The notes beneath the pieces are model-generated. The model had not been told where the DNA came from. It was given only the letters and a program-made list of their open reading frames with translations, and ran no database searches. From Nevskiaceae bacterium (GTDB lineage: Bacteria > Pseudomonadota > Gammaproteobacteria > Nevskiales > Nevskiaceae): a stretch of DNA of 52,319 bases. A program made the translations under genes and the position numbers. Shown here in pieces: positions 17,654 to 26,821 of the stretch. Where the stretch lies: positions 1 through 52,319 of the forward strand of contig JAKFXK010000016.1 of assembly GCA_021731445.1 (NCBI GenBank). Reading direction: 5' to 3'. Position 1 is the stretch's first letter. Every line of letters begins with the position of its first letter.

Positions 17654-18133
17654 TCAGTGCTTGAGAAAGCTTGCGAGCAGTTCCAGTGCCCGTGTCCAGC
17701 CACGTGTGTGGCCGAGGCCAGCCTCGTGATCGGGCATGCGCTCATGTGTGAGTACGATTTCAGTGCTGGCAGTCGCGGCGTGAAACTCCACGGTTACCAG
17801 CGTTTCCCGGTGCTGCGTGGCGTCGGAATGCCAAGTGAACACCAGCTTCCGGTTGCGCTCGATCAGCCGGTACTCGCCGTAATGACGCTTCGATCCATCC
17901 TGGTGGTGCATCACGACTTCAAAGCTGCCACCGACGCGTGCTTCCACTTTGACGGTGTTGCGCTGATGGTCACCGGGAAGCATCCACTGAGAGAGACTTT
18001 CCGGGTCCAGCCAGGCGTCGAAGAGTTCGTCGACGGTGGCGGGGATGGTGCGCCTGACCACAATCTTCCCGGTCTGGATGCCTGCGTCGGGAACGCTGGC
18101 CTTCGGGATGCTGCCTGTCTGAGTCTGTGTCAT
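17654..18133 (-). CDS. SRPBCC (AHSA1-like) domain protein
   Basis: 159 aa of the Aha1/START-like SRPBCC superfamily: IVVRRTIPATVDELFDAWLDPE at the N-terminus, the GGSFEVVMHHQDG strand region, and the C-terminal TRGWTRALELLASFL helix. These helix-grip folds bind hydrophobic ligands; no ligand is known for this one. ATG 18133 overlaps the stop of the ArsR-type regulator (ATGA) and has AGGAG upstream. Such regulator/SRPBCC bicistrons are common in bacteria. Confidence 0.9.
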   Translation of the reverse strand: MTQTQTGSIPKASVPDAGIQTGKIVVRRTIPATVDELFDAWLDPESLSQWMLPGDHQRNTVKVEARVGGSFEVVMHHQDGSKRHYGEYRLIERNRKLVFTWHSDATQHRETLVTVEFHAATASTEIVLTHERMPDHEAGLGHTRGWTRALELLASFLKH

Positions 18134-18486
18134 TGCCTGCTCCTGAGTTTGTCCTTGCTGCGTTTGGTGACGACGAAATCTTCCAGTGCCGCCAGACGGT
18201 TTTCCCAGAATTGGCGGTAGAACTCCATCCACCCGGCGGCCTCGGCCATCGGCCCGGCATTAAGCGAGAGCAGGTGCTCGCGTCCCTGCACCGAGCGTGT
18301 GACCAAGCCCGCGCGCTCGAGGATGCGGATGTGCTTGGAGGTGGAGTTGAGCGAGATGGGAAACGCGCTCGCCAGCTCTGTCACGCGCGCATCCGACTGC
18401 GCCAGCCGCGCGAGGATCGCGCGCCGTGTGCCGTCGGATACGGCACCGAACAGCGCATCCAATCTCGCGGTTTTATATTCACCCAT
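18130..18486 (-). CDS. ArsR-family winged-helix transcriptional regulator
   Basis: 118 aa. The typical sequence LDALFGAVSDGTRRAILARLAQSDARVTELASAFPISLNSTSKHIRILERAGLV forms the ArsR winged helix. No metal-binding Cys motif (CxC) is present, so this is the non-metal type that accompanies SRPBCC proteins. The chosen ATG 18486 gives the usual length; a longer upstream frame crosses AT-rich non-coding sequence. The start codon lies inside an AT-rich inverted repeat, which suggests autoregulation. No ribosome site is visible, and a TATATT box ends 7 bp before the ATG, so the message may be leaderless. Confidence 0.9.
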   Translation of the reverse strand: MGEYKTARLDALFGAVSDGTRRAILARLAQSDARVTELASAFPISLNSTSKHIRILERAGLVTRSVQGREHLLSLNAGPMAEAAGWMEFYRQFWENRLAALEDFVVTKRSKDKLRSRQ

Positions 18487-18503
18487 AAGGATGAATATAT
18501 AAA
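18472..18503 (-). promoter_or_regulatory. AT-rich inverted repeat over the ArsR start, likely operator/promoter
   Basis: TTTATATTCA (18472-18481) and TGAATATATAAA (18492-18503) form a near-perfect palindrome flanking the regulator ATG, in otherwise GC-rich sequence. ArsR repressors bind such inverted repeats overlapping their own promoter. A TATATT -10-like box is inside it. Confidence 0.55.
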
Positions 18504-18634
18504 TGTAGGCATCGGCAGTCAAGGAGCAGGCGCCGCTACCGCCAGACACGCTGGCTTGGTCCGTGGTCTGGGCCTGAAGCCGCTCGAAGCGCTGAGCGGC
18601 GAGGTCAATCCATCGATCTGCATGAAGAAATGCA

Positions 18635-18775
18635 GTGCATCGTGGTGGTGAAAATGCCCTCAACAAAAGCCTTCTCGCGCCGATCATGCAGATCAAGCGC
18701 AAGGCCATCGAGGTCGACTACAAGCCCCTGGTGGCGGACTGGCTCAGCAGTCGCAAAACCGGTGGTTTGGTGTAG
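18635..18775 (+). pseudogene. Possible C-terminal gene remnant
   Basis: A 46-codon + strand frame from GTG 18635 to TAG 18773 ends with SLLAPIMQIKRKAIEV followed by DYKPLVADWLSSRKTGGLV. The composition is like a real protein C-terminus, but nothing upstream continues it and there is no ribosome site. I do not recognise the family. It lies in the ~300-bp gap between the ArsR promoter and the CaiB gene, in which I see nothing else. Confidence 0.25.
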
Positions 18776-18784
18776 CGAGCCGCG

Positions 18785-20005
18785 CTACTTCTTCTTGACC
18801 AGCAGCTTGGCGTTATCCGCCCCCAGGGTAGGTGCGGCACTCATCACCGGCAGTGGCACACTGAAGCGCACAGGCAGTGCAAAAGCGGGTTTGCCGCCAT
18901 CGTCCTCCACCATGCTGCGCGCCTGTGTCTGCGCATTTTTCAGGGCTTCGTCCAGCGTAAGGATGGGGGCCACGCAAGTGTCGCGATCACTCAGCAGGCG
19001 CGCCCATTCATCGCGAGTTTTGGTGAGGAACACCGCCTGCAAGGCCAGCCGCACCGGGGCCAGCGTGAGCCGCGCGCGATCTGGATTGGCCAGTAGCTTC
19101 TGGAGCTGGCCGAAGGGGTCTTTGGGGGCCTCGCTGCTGCCCTTGCCGCCAGCTGCCTTGCTCTTGCGCTGGCCCTTCACCAGCGCAAATGCCTTGCTAA
19201 TGCCTGCCATCACCGGTGCGGATACCTGCTCGCCCAGCACCTTCAGCATTTGCAGGAAAAACTTCGGCTCCAGCGCCCCCACGGCCAGATGTCTGCCATC
19301 GCGGCAGCGGTAGATTGCGTAGTTGGGCAATGCGCCGGTGAGCATCGAGCTGCCGCGCTTCGGAGATGCGCCGTGCGTGCGCAGGTGCGCGAGGCCAATG
19401 GCTTGCAGCGCCATCGAGCCATCCATCATCGACACATCCACCATCGTGCCGACGCCGGTTTTGCCGGCACCAATGACCGCCGCGAGAATGCCCATCGCGC
19501 AGGTGAGCGCCCCACCGGCCAGATCGGCGATCTGCACGTTGCTGAGCTCAGGCGCACGGGCGCTGCCAATCTGGTCGAGCACGCCGGCATAGGCGAGGTA
19601 GTTCATGTCGTGCCCGGCCCACTTGGCATAAGGGCCGGTCTGGCCGTAACCGGTGAGTGCGGCGTAGACCAGCCTGGGGTTGATGGCCTTGAGGCTGTCG
19701 TAATCGCAGCCGAAACGTGCCATCACGCCGGGGCGGAAGGACTCGATCACCACATCCGCAGTTTTCACCAGCGCCTTGAACTGCGTCTGGTCGGCAGGCT
19801 GGCGCAAATCGAGTGTGATGGACTGCTTGCCGCGATTGATGAGAGCGAACATCTCTACTTCGCCGCGTGCGTAGTCGCCGCCTTCCGGCTCTTCGATCTT
19901 GATCACCTCGGCCCCCATCTGCGCCAGATACAGCGTGCAGAACGGGCCTGGCAGCAGACGCGAGAGGTCGAGGATGCGGATGCCGGCGAGCAGACTGTTG
20001 TGCAT
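18785..20005 (-). CDS. CaiB/BaiF family CoA-transferase (alpha-methylacyl-CoA racemase-like)
   Basis: 406 aa class III CoA-transferase/racemase. The N-terminus GIRILDLSRLLPGPFCTLYLAQMGAEVIKIEEPE is the family signature. A conserved DLAGGALTCAMGILAAV with the catalytic-type Asp and the VDVSMMDG motif follow. A Lys/Gly-rich insert (about residues 268-285) is unusual. Likely in acyl-CoA metabolism of branched or sterol side chains, but the substrate is unknown. The start lies 3 bp after the stop of a truncated enoyl-CoA hydratase tail, so it was probably once the second gene of an acyl-CoA operon. Confidence 0.92.
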   Translation of the reverse strand: MHNSLLAGIRILDLSRLLPGPFCTLYLAQMGAEVIKIEEPEGGDYARGEVEMFALINRGKQSITLDLRQPADQTQFKALVKTADVVIESFRPGVMARFGCDYDSLKAINPRLVYAALTGYGQTGPYAKWAGHDMNYLAYAGVLDQIGSARAPELSNVQIADLAGGALTCAMGILAAVIGAGKTGVGTMVDVSMMDGSMALQAIGLAHLRTHGASPKRGSSMLTGALPNYAIYRCRDGRHLAVGALEPKFFLQMLKVLGEQVSAPVMAGISKAFALVKGQRKSKAAGGKGSSEAPKDPFGQLQKLLANPDRARLTLAPVRLALQAVFLTKTRDEWARLLSDRDTCVAPILTLDEALKNAQTQARSMVEDDGGKPAFALPVRFSVPLPVMSAAPTLGADNAKLLVKKK

Positions 20006-20008
20006 GGT

Positions 20009-20266
20009 TCAGCGACCTTTGAAGTGAGGTGTGCGTTTTTGCATGAAAGCCATCGCGCACTCCCTGAAGTCCCGGCAGCGTCCGCATTCGCGTTGCTCAA
20101 GGACAGCGCGAACCGCAAAGACGCCGCGCACGATCTCCACTTCAATGAATGAGGCCCAAGCTTCGGCATCGACTTTGTGCGCGAAAGTTTCAGACATCTC
20201 GGCTGTCCAACCGTCCGATCTGAGCTTCCAGCCGGTTGCCTCTTTTCTGACTGTTATCACGACCAC
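20009..20266 (-). pseudogene. Fused remnant: integrase N-terminal arm joined to enoyl-CoA hydratase C-terminus
   Basis: An 85-codon frame. Its first ~50 residues (MVVITVRKEATGWKLR, then SETFAHKVDAEAWASFIE and VEIVRGVF) match the N-terminal arm domain of tyrosine-recombinase phage/island integrases. Its last ~20 (DFRECAMAFMQKRTPHFKGR) are the standard C-terminal end of enoyl-CoA hydratases. The two parts belong to different proteins, so the ORF is best read as a deletion join. It begins ~90 bp beyond the 3' end of tRNA-Val, where integrases usually sit. No catalytic domain of either protein remains. It could still be translated and couple to the CaiB gene. Confidence 0.7.
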
Positions 20267-20357
20267 ATGCAGGTACGTGTTGTGGCAATGCGCGGATTCC
20301 GAGCAGGGGCATAATTTTGGCTTTCACCAAAACCACTTCAAAATCAGTAAATTAAAG

Positions 20358-20432
20358 TGGTGGATAGTATAGGGATCGAACCTATGGCCCCCGCCGTGTG
20401 AAGGCGATGCTCTACCGCTGAGCTAACTATCC
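20358..20432 (-). tRNA. tRNA-Val (anticodon CAC)
   Basis: Cloverleaf on the minus strand: acceptor GGATAGT/ACTATCC, D arm GCTC..GAGC, anticodon stem TCGCC/GGCGG with loop TTCACAC (anticodon CAC, reading GUG), T arm ATAGG-TTCGATC-CCTAT, and an encoded 3' ACCA at 20358-20361. It probably served as the attachment site for the integrative element whose integrase remnant lies just downstream. Confidence 0.95.
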
Positions 20433-20479
20433 GTGAAACTGTGCAAGGCCGCGAAGGATAGGCGTGACCCTGCCTCCCG

Positions 20480-21808
20480 TCAATGCTTGGCGGCGCGACC
20501 GATGGCGTAGTAATCGAAGCCTGCCTGCTTGAGATAAGCAGGATCGTACTGGTTGCGGCCATCGACGATCACGGGCGACTTGAGCAGCGTCTTGAGCCGG
20601 CTGAAGTTGGGTGACTGGAACACGCGCCATTCGGTGACCAGTGCCAGCGCATCGGCACCTTCAGCGGCCTCTTCAGGGGATTTGGCCAGCAGCAGGTCGG
20701 CACGGTCGCCATAGATCTTCCGGGTTTCGTGCATGGCCACCGGATCGTAAGCGCGCACTTTTGCGCCATCGGCCCAGAGTGCTTCCATCAGCACACGGGC
20801 AGGGGCCTCACGCATGTCGTCGGTACGGGGCTTGAAGGCGAGCCCCCAGAGTGCGATGGTCTTGCCGCTGAGCGAGCCGAAGTGGCTTTTGAGTTTTTTG
20901 TGCAGGGTGTGTTTCTGCTCGTTGTTGACGTCTTCGACGCTCTTCAGCACGCGCGCGTCGAAGCCGACATCTGCCGCGCTCTTCACCAATGCCTTTACAT
21001 CTTTCGGGAAGCAGCTGCCGCCGTAGCCGCAGCCGGGATAGATGAACTGGTAACCGATGCGCGGATCGCTGCCGATGCCGACGCGCACGCGCTCGATATC
21101 CGCCCCCAGTTTCTCGGCGAGATTCGCCAGCTCGTTCATGAAGCTGATCTTGGTGGCGAGCATGGCGTTGGCGGCGTATTTGGTCAGCTCGCTTGAGCGC
21201 ACGTCCATCACGATCAGCTTGTCGTGGTTGCGGTTGAAAGGTGCATAGAGCGCCTGCATCGCTTCGGTCGCGCGCTTGCTGCTGGTACCAACCACGATGC
21301 GGTCGGGTTTGATGAAGTCGGCGATGGCAGCGCCTTCCTTGAGAAACTCCGGGTTGGAGACCACATCGAAATCCAGTGTTACCCCGCGCCGCTTGAGTTC
21401 TGCATCAATGCTCGCGCGTACCGAGTCTGCAGTACCCACCGGCACGGTCGATTTGCTGATGACGACGCGGTAATCCTGCATGTGCTCGCCGATGGACTTG
21501 GCCACCGCCAACACGTATTTCATATCCGCCGAGCCATCCTCCGCTGGCGGTGTGCCGACGGCGATGAACTGGTAGATGCCGTGTGCCACGCCCTCTGCCG
21601 CACTGGTGGTGAAGCGAATGCGACCGGCCTCGACATTGCTCTTCAGCATCTCGGTGAGGCCTGGTTCGTAGATGGGCGACTCGCCGCGTTCGAGCATGGC
21701 GATCTTGGCGGCATCGACATCAACACAGAGCACGTCGTTGCCGACATCGGCAAAGCAGGCCGCCGTGACCAGACCGACGTAACCAGAACCGAAGATGGTG
21801 ATGTTCAA
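20480..21808 (-). CDS. ugd: UDP-glucose 6-dehydrogenase
   Basis: 442 aa NAD-dependent enzyme that oxidises UDP-glucose twice to UDP-glucuronate, used for polysaccharides and lipid A/LPS modification. The N-terminal Rossmann motif is [22 protein letters not shown], the catalytic Cys is in the [12 protein letters not shown] motif, and the C-terminal domain begins around [17 protein letters not shown]. The start is TTG 21808: GGAG stands 6-7 bp upstream and the family starts exactly at this residue. galU, which makes its substrate UDP-glucose, is at 43.2 kb in the same window. Confidence 0.95.
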   Translation of the reverse strand: MNITIFGSGYVGLVTAACFADVGNDVLCVDVDAAKIAMLERGESPIYEPGLTEMLKSNVEAGRIRFTTSAAEGVAHGIYQFIAVGTPPAEDGSADMKYVLAVAKSIGEHMQDYRVVISKSTVPVGTADSVRASIDAELKRRGVTLDFDVVSNPEFLKEGAAIADFIKPDRIVVGTSSKRATEAMQALYAPFNRNHDKLIVMDVRSSELTKYAANAMLATKISFMNELANLAEKLGADIERVRVGIGSDPRIGYQFIYPGCGYGGSCFPKDVKALVKSAADVGFDARVLKSVEDVNNEQKHTLHKKLKSHFGSLSGKTIALWGLAFKPRTDDMREAPARVLMEALWADGAKVRAYDPVAMHETRKIYGDRADLLLAKSPEEAAEGADALALVTEWRVFQSPNFSRLKTLLKSPVIVDGRNQYDPAYLKQAGFDYYAIGRAAKH

Positions 21809-21842
21809 ACGAGACTCCGCGGAGAGTGAAAAGGAGGGGGCG

Positions 21843-21848
21843 ATTGTA
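21843..21848 (-). promoter_or_regulatory. Likely -10 box for ugd
   Basis: On the minus strand TACAAT preceded by TGGT, giving a start about 28 nt before the ugd TTG. No good -35 is visible. Confidence 0.4.
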
Positions 21849-21871
21849 ACCAAGGGTACTGGCGCGCCGAC

Positions 21872-21899
21872 GGGGGCGCTTGTCCGCGCCCCCTACAGT
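21872..21899 (+). promoter_or_regulatory. GC palindrome abutting a -10-like box before the patatin gene
   Basis: GGGGGCGC (21872-21879), 6-nt spacer, GCGCCCCC (21886-21893): a perfect inverted repeat between the divergent ugd and patatin genes. TACAGT (21894-21899) follows directly and would be the -10 box, placing the palindrome in the promoter spacer, a usual repressor position. As an RNA it is not in the patatin message. Confidence 0.4.
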
Positions 21900-21934
21900 C
21901 GCGCACCATGCAGCCAGCCAACGAGGAGTTATCC

Positions 21935-23434
21935 GTGGATCGATTCGAGCGCGAATGCGTCGCCGCCATGCAGCAGGCCACCGACTACGCCGGTTGGCGC
22001 GAGGCGGCTGCCGAGCTCGACCGCCGCGAGGGCCTCGATGCCTGGCGCGAAGATGACGCCAGCGACGACTACGACTGGCGGCTGATCCGCTCGCGCCTCA
22101 GGCAGATCCGCCAGTACCGGGAGGAGGGCGCGCACGGCAAGCTCATCCACCACCTGCGCCAGGGCCTGCACTGGAACCTCGGCAACACCGGCAACACCGC
22201 GCTTTATGAGGTGGCGCGCGTTGGCACCAAGAAACTCATCACCGACTATCTGCAAGCCGTCTGTGATGCGCTGGAACACGTGGCGGGCTTGCCGGAAACC
22301 GACTTCGGTCATGTGGAGAAGCTGCGCTTTTTCCATGACGTGGCACTCAGCTACGGTCGCTCGGCACTGATGCTGTCAGGCGGTGCGACGCTGGGCCTGT
22401 TCCACGTCGGTGTGGTGAAGGCGCTGTTCCGCGAAGGCCTGTTGCCGACCGTGCTGTCGGGGTCTTCCGCTGGCTCGGTCGTCGCCGCCACAGTCGGTAG
22501 TCGCACGCCGGAAGAGGCCGAGGAACTGATGAACCCGGCCAACGCCTACTACCATTTCTGGCGCATCCTGCCGTTCAAGCACATCCTGCAGCGGCGCGCG
22601 CTGATGGACGCCAACCAGCTCAAGCGCGCCATCGCCAAGAACGTCCACGACCTCACGTTTGAAGAGGCCCACGCACGCTCCGGCCGCATCGTCAACATCA
22701 CCGTCTCGCCGGCGGGCAGCAACCAGGCACCGCGCCTGCTCAACTATCTGACTTTCCCCTTTCTCTATCTGCGCGAGGCGGTGCTGGCCTCTTGCGCGGT
22801 ACCGCTGCTGTTCCCGCCGGTGATGCTGATGACGCGCGGCGATGACGGCGAACGCACGCCCTACATGCCGCTGTTGCGCTGGAACGACGGCTCGCTGAAA
22901 AGCGACCTGCCGATGCTGCGCCTGCGCCGCCTGCACAACGTCAACCACTTCATCGTCAGCCAGACCAATCCGCACGTGCTGCCATTCGTCTCGCGAGGCG
23001 AGGCGTCGCGCGGACTCATCCACGGCACCCGCGATCTCACCTATTCCGCTGCCAAGGGCATTGCCACCGGTGCGCTCAGTTTCGCCCGCGCGAACATCCC
23101 GTTCTCCAGCCTGCGGCAGCCGCTCGACACGGCTGCGGGTCTGCTCGACCAGGACTATCGCGGTCACATCAACATCGTCCCCGAGGTGAGCCTGTGGCGC
23201 TATGCCAATGTCACCTCGAATCCAACGCTGGAAAGCATCACCCGCTTCATGCTGGAGGGCGAACGCTCCACCTGGCCACGGATGGAGATGATCCGCAACC
23301 AGACCGTGGTCGCGCAGACACTCGACCGCCTGCTGGTGCGGCTGGAAGCCGAAGTACTGGGTAGCTCGCCGATCCCCATACCGCGTCCGAAGAATGGCAA
23401 GCCGGGCTTGCGGGTGGTGCGCAATCGTGGATGA
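21935..23434 (+). CDS. Patatin-like phospholipase/lipase with DUF3336 N-terminal domain
   Basis: 499 aa. An N-terminal ~130-residue region (DUF3336-like: RQYREEGAHGKLIHHLRQGLHW) precedes the patatin domain with the oxyanion block SGGATLGLFHVGVVKAL, nucleophile S178 in GSSAG, and the dyad Asp D318 in NDGSLKSDLP. This layout matches the bacterial and yeast Tgl3/4-type triacylglycerol lipases and acyl hydrolases. I choose GTG 21935 because GAGGAG lies 6 bp upstream (21923-21928); an ATG at 21908 would add nine residues and stands only 8 bp from a -10-like box. There is no signal peptide, so it is cytoplasmic or peripheral. Confidence 0.9.
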   Translation: MDRFERECVAAMQQATDYAGWREAAAELDRREGLDAWREDDASDDYDWRLIRSRLRQIRQYREEGAHGKLIHHLRQGLHWNLGNTGNTALYEVARVGTKKLITDYLQAVCDALEHVAGLPETDFGHVEKLRFFHDVALSYGRSALMLSGGATLGLFHVGVVKALFREGLLPTVLSGSSAGSVVAATVGSRTPEEAEELMNPANAYYHFWRILPFKHILQRRALMDANQLKRAIAKNVHDLTFEEAHARSGRIVNITVSPAGSNQAPRLLNYLTFPFLYLREAVLASCAVPLLFPPVMLMTRGDDGERTPYMPLLRWNDGSLKSDLPMLRLRRLHNVNHFIVSQTNPHVLPFVSRGEASRGLIHGTRDLTYSAAKGIATGALSFARANIPFSSLRQPLDTAAGLLDQDYRGHINIVPEVSLWRYANVTSNPTLESITRFMLEGERSTWPRMEMIRNQTVVAQTLDRLLVRLEAEVLGSSPIPIPRPKNGKPGLRVVRNRG

Positions 23435-23438
23435 GTGT

Positions 23439-23470
23439 TTTGTCGTTTCCGCCTGAGGGGGAACGACAAA
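23439..23470. terminator. Bidirectional terminator-like hairpin
   Basis: TTTGTCGTTTCC / GGGGAACGACAAA stem of about twelve pairs between the convergent patatin and fxsA genes. The stem begins with T-rich and ends with A-rich sequence, so it could stop transcription from both sides, but no long T-run follows. Confidence 0.5.
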
Positions 23471-23473
23471 GAG

Positions 23474-23881
23474 TTATTTGCGGCGGTATTCGCCATCCAG
23501 GGTCACAGGCTTTTTGAGATCAGGCCGCGCCTGTGCAACGGTGGCCGAAAGCCTTTCACCGAGGCGCTTCTTCACGCCTCTGCCACTGATGAGCAGGCTG
23601 ATCGCCAGCAAGTCGGTGATGAAGCCCGGCAACAGCAGCAGCAAGCCCGCGAACGCAGTGAGCAGACCCTGAAAAATCTCCACTGCGGGCAACTCACCGC
23701 GCGAGACGGCAATGCGCACGCGGGCAATCGCAGTCAGGCCGCCACGCGCGATCATCACGCCGCCCAGTAGTACCGCCGCCAGCAGCCACAGGCCCACGGG
23801 CGCAGCGCCGACGCGCTCCATCATCCGAAGGATGCCCCAGGTTTCCAGGCCGACGAAGACCAGCAGGATGATGAAGGGCAT
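23474..23881 (-). CDS. fxsA: FxsA family inner-membrane protein
   Basis: 135 aa. Opens MPFIILLVFVGLETWGIL and carries the family layout of three to four hydrophobic segments (residues ~2-15, ~26-45, ~73-100, with LLLLPGFITDLLAISLL) and a basic C-terminal tail. E. coli FxsA (YjeG) is known for suppressing F exclusion of phage T7 when overexpressed; its normal role is unknown. ATG 23881 begins 2 bp after the valS stop, so the two are co-transcribed. The longer frame upstream is a valS shadow. Confidence 0.88.
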   Translation of the reverse strand: MPFIILLVFVGLETWGILRMMERVGAAPVGLWLLAAVLLGGVMIARGGLTAIARVRIAVSRGELPAVEIFQGLLTAFAGLLLLLPGFITDLLAISLLISGRGVKKRLGERLSATVAQARPDLKKPVTLDGEYRRK

Positions 23882-23883
23882 GG

Positions 23884-26766
23884 TTACAGTGCCTCGATCT
23901 TCTTCGACTGCGCCTTGAGTGCTTCGAGATCGCGCGCCTGCTGGGCAATGAGGTCGCGGGTTTTCTGTTGCACCGCTTCTGGCGCCTTGCCGAAGTTGGG
24001 GTTGTCGAGCTTGCTGGTGTTCAGTGCAAGGTCGCTTTCCAGCTTGGCAATCTGCTTTGCGAGACGGGCCAGTTCGGCATCCTTGTCGATCAACCCTGCC
24101 ATCGGCACCAGCAGCTTCATCTCGCCGAGCAATGCCGTCGAGCATTCCGGCGCGATCTCATCCGCCGCCAGAACTTTCGGCGTCTCAACACGGGCGAGAA
24201 AGCTGATGCTGCCCGCCATGTTGGCGATGCGCGCGGCATCGGCGGCACTGGCGTTCTGAATCAACAGCGGCAGCACCTTGCCGGGGGCGATGTCCATCTG
24301 CGCACGGATCTGCCGCACGCCGAGAATGAAGCCCTTCAGCCATTCGATGTCGGCCTCGGCCTGCTCATCAATGCGCGCGGGCACGGCGACGGGGTAAGGC
24401 TGGGCCATGATGGTCTTGCCCTCCTTGCCAGCCAGCGGTGCCACCTTCTGCCAGATTTCCTCGCTGACGAAGGGCATCAGCGGATGCAGCAGGCGCAGCC
24501 AGACTTCGAGCACGCGCACCAGCGTGCGGCGGGTGCCGCGCTGTTCCTCAGGGCTGCCATTGAGCAGTGCGGGCTTGCTGAGTTCCAGATACCAGTCGCA
24601 GTACTCGTTCCAGATGAACTGGTAGAGCGCGGTGCTCAAAAGGTCGAAGCGATAGCTGGCGAAATGCTGTGCCGCCTCCGCTTCGAGACGCTGCAGCTTA
24701 CTGATGATCCAGCGGTCGGCGCTCGACAGCACTACCTCGCCATCGAGCGAAGGCGGGGTAAGGGCAGCACCGGTCTCGCCGTCGATCGCACCGAGGTTCA
24801 TCAGCACGAAGCGCGAGGCGTTCCAGATCTTGTTGCAGAAATTGCGATAGCCCTCGGCGCGGCCGGCGTCGAAGCGCACGTCGCGGCCCTGAGTGGCGAG
24901 TGCGGCAAAGGTGAAGCGCAGCGCATCCACACCCACCGGGGCGATGCCCTTGGGGTAGTCCTTGCGGGTCTTGTTCTCGATCTTCGGCGCGGTCTCCGGC
25001 TTCATCAGGCCGGTGGTGCGCTTCTTCACCAACTCTTCGAGTGCGATGCCATCGACCACGTCGAGCGGGTCGAGCACATTGCCCTTGGACTTCGACATCT
25101 TGTTGCCTTCGGGGTCGCGCACCAGGCCGGTGATGTAGACCTCCTTGAACGGCACCCACTGGCTGGGATCGGCGTCGGGCCGATCCTGCTGCATGAAGTG
25201 CTGCCCCATCATCACCATGCGGGCGACCCAGAAGAAGATGATGTCGAAGCCCGTCACCAGCACGCTGCTGGGGTAGTACTTCGCCAGCTCCGGCGTTTGC
25301 TGCGGCCAGCCGAGGGTGGCCATCGGCCAGATGTCGGAGCTAAACCAGGTGTCGAAGACGTCGTTGTCCTGTTGTAGGGTGGGCCTTGGCCCACCGTTCG
25401 CACCCTGCAGATGCGGATGCTTGGCGCGCACCTCATCTTCACTGCGGCCCACATAAACCTTGCCGTCGGCGTCATACCAGGCCGGGATGCGATGGCCCCA
25501 CCAGAGTTGGCGCGAGATGCACCAGTCCTGAATATTGTTGAGCCACTGGTTGTAGGTGTTCTTCCAGTTGTCGGGCACGAAGCCGATGCGGCCATCGGCC
25601 ACCGCTGCGAGAGCGGGCTGGGTGATGGCGGCGAGGCCGCCCTTGCCGGGTTGGCCGTCGTGGCGGGTTTCGCGGGTGAGGTCCACGAACCACTGGTCGG
25701 TGAGGTAGGGCTCCAGCACCGCGCCGCTGCGATCACCACGCGGCACCTTGAGTTTGTGGTCGTCGATTTTTTCCAGCAGACCAGCGGCTTCGAGGTCGAT
25801 GACGATTTGCTTGCGCGCTGCGAAACGATCCAGCCCGGCGTACGGCATGCCCTCGATGATGCGGGCCTCCTTGCTCAGCACGTTGATGAGCGGCAGCTTG
25901 TGGCGCTGGCCCACCCCGTAGTCATTGAAATCATGCGCCGGCGTGATCTTCACCACGCCGGTGCCGAACTCGCGCTCGACAAAATCATCCGCAATGATGG
26001 GGATGGCGCGATTGCACAGCGGCAGCGTCACGGTCTTGCCGATCAGCTGGGTGTAGCGCTCGTCTTCGGGGTGCACCGCCACCGCGCTGTCGCCCAGCAG
26101 GGTTTCAGGGCGCGTGGTGGCGACGATGAGATGACCAGAGCCGTCGGTGAGCGGATAGCGGATATGCCAGAGCTTGCCGTTCTCCTCCTCGCTTACCACT
26201 TCCAGATCCGAGATCGCGGTTTGCAGCACCGGGTCCCAGTTCACCAGCCGCTTGCCGCGATAGATCAGACCCTGCTCGTGCAGGCGCACGAAGTGCTCGA
26301 TGACCGCGTCGTTGTAGGCCGGGTCCATCGTGAAGGCTTCGCGCGACCAATCCACACTCGAACCCATGCGGCGAATCTGCTCGCCGATGGTGCCGGCGGA
26401 AAATTTCTTCCACTCCCAGACCTTCTCCAGAAATTTTTCGCGGCCCAGCTCGGCGCGTGTCGGTTCGCCCGCCAGCTTCAGATTGCGCTCCACCACCATC
26501 TGCGTGGCGATGCCGGCGTGGTCGGTGCCGGGCTGCCAGAGCACGTCCTTGCCGGACATGCGCGCGTGGCGGATCAGCGCATCCATCACCGTGTGCTGAA
26601 AGGCGTGGCCCATGTGCAGCGTGCCCGTGACATTCGGCGGCGGGATCTGGATGCAGTAGGGCTCGCCACTGCCGGGCGCGTGCTGGCCGGCTTGAAAGCA
26701 GCCTTCGCGTTCCCAAAACGCGCGCCAGTGGGCTTCGATGCGGGCCGGTTCGTAGGTCTTGTCCAT
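23884..26766 (-). CDS. valS: Valyl-tRNA synthetase
   Basis: 960 aa class I synthetase. The HIGH-type motif is [15 protein letters not shown] near residue 48, the KMSKS motif is NKMSKSKGN near residue 556, and the CP1 editing domain lies between them ([11 protein letters not shown], the Thr-rich editing site). The C-terminal ~70 residues form the coiled-coil arm ([23 protein letters not shown]). Length matches the proteobacterial enzyme. It is followed at once by fxsA; upstream is the Calx-beta gene, 55 bp away. Confidence 0.97.
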   Translation of the reverse strand: MDKTYEPARIEAHWRAFWEREGCFQAGQHAPGSGEPYCIQIPPPNVTGTLHMGHAFQHTVMDALIRHARMSGKDVLWQPGTDHAGIATQMVVERNLKLAGEPTRAELGREKFLEKVWEWKKFSAGTIGEQIRRMGSSVDWSREAFTMDPAYNDAVIEHFVRLHEQGLIYRGKRLVNWDPVLQTAISDLEVVSEEENGKLWHIRYPLTDGSGHLIVATTRPETLLGDSAVAVHPEDERYTQLIGKTVTLPLCNRAIPIIADDFVEREFGTGVVKITPAHDFNDYGVGQRHKLPLINVLSKEARIIEGMPYAGLDRFAARKQIVIDLEAAGLLEKIDDHKLKVPRGDRSGAVLEPYLTDQWFVDLTRETRHDGQPGKGGLAAITQPALAAVADGRIGFVPDNWKNTYNQWLNNIQDWCISRQLWWGHRIPAWYDADGKVYVGRSEDEVRAKHPHLQGANGGPRPTLQQDNDVFDTWFSSDIWPMATLGWPQQTPELAKYYPSSVLVTGFDIIFFWVARMVMMGQHFMQQDRPDADPSQWVPFKEVYITGLVRDPEGNKMSKSKGNVLDPLDVVDGIALEELVKKRTTGLMKPETAPKIENKTRKDYPKGIAPVGVDALRFTFAALATQGRDVRFDAGRAEGYRNFCNKIWNASRFVLMNLGAIDGETGAALTPPSLDGEVVLSSADRWIISKLQRLEAEAAQHFASYRFDLLSTALYQFIWNEYCDWYLELSKPALLNGSPEEQRGTRRTLVRVLEVWLRLLHPLMPFVSEEIWQKVAPLAGKEGKTIMAQPYPVAVPARIDEQAEADIEWLKGFILGVRQIRAQMDIAPGKVLPLLIQNASAADAARIANMAGSISFLARVETPKVLAADEIAPECSTALLGEMKLLVPMAGLIDKDAELARLAKQIAKLESDLALNTSKLDNPNFGKAPEAVQQKTRDLIAQQARDLEALKAQSKKIEAL

Positions 26767-26821
26767 GCCGCCACTGCTCAGTGCAAAAGGGGCGGCAGGG
26801 TAAAAGAATCGGCCCGTCGCG

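Noticed and set aside
21894-21910. Leaderless start of the patatin gene at ATG 21908
   Set aside because: TACAGT is only 8 bp from the ATG, but a GAGGAG site 6 bp before an in-frame GTG at 21935 offers an ordinary start with a ~28-nt leader.
22883-22912. Patatin with DGS instead of DGG/DGA as a damaged active site
   Set aside because: NDGS followed by DLP is the normal form in DUF3336-type lipases, so the dyad is intact.
20358-26766. tRNA-Val near valS as a functional pairing
   Set aside because: They are separated by ugd, patatin and fxsA with different promoters and strands; proximity looks accidental.
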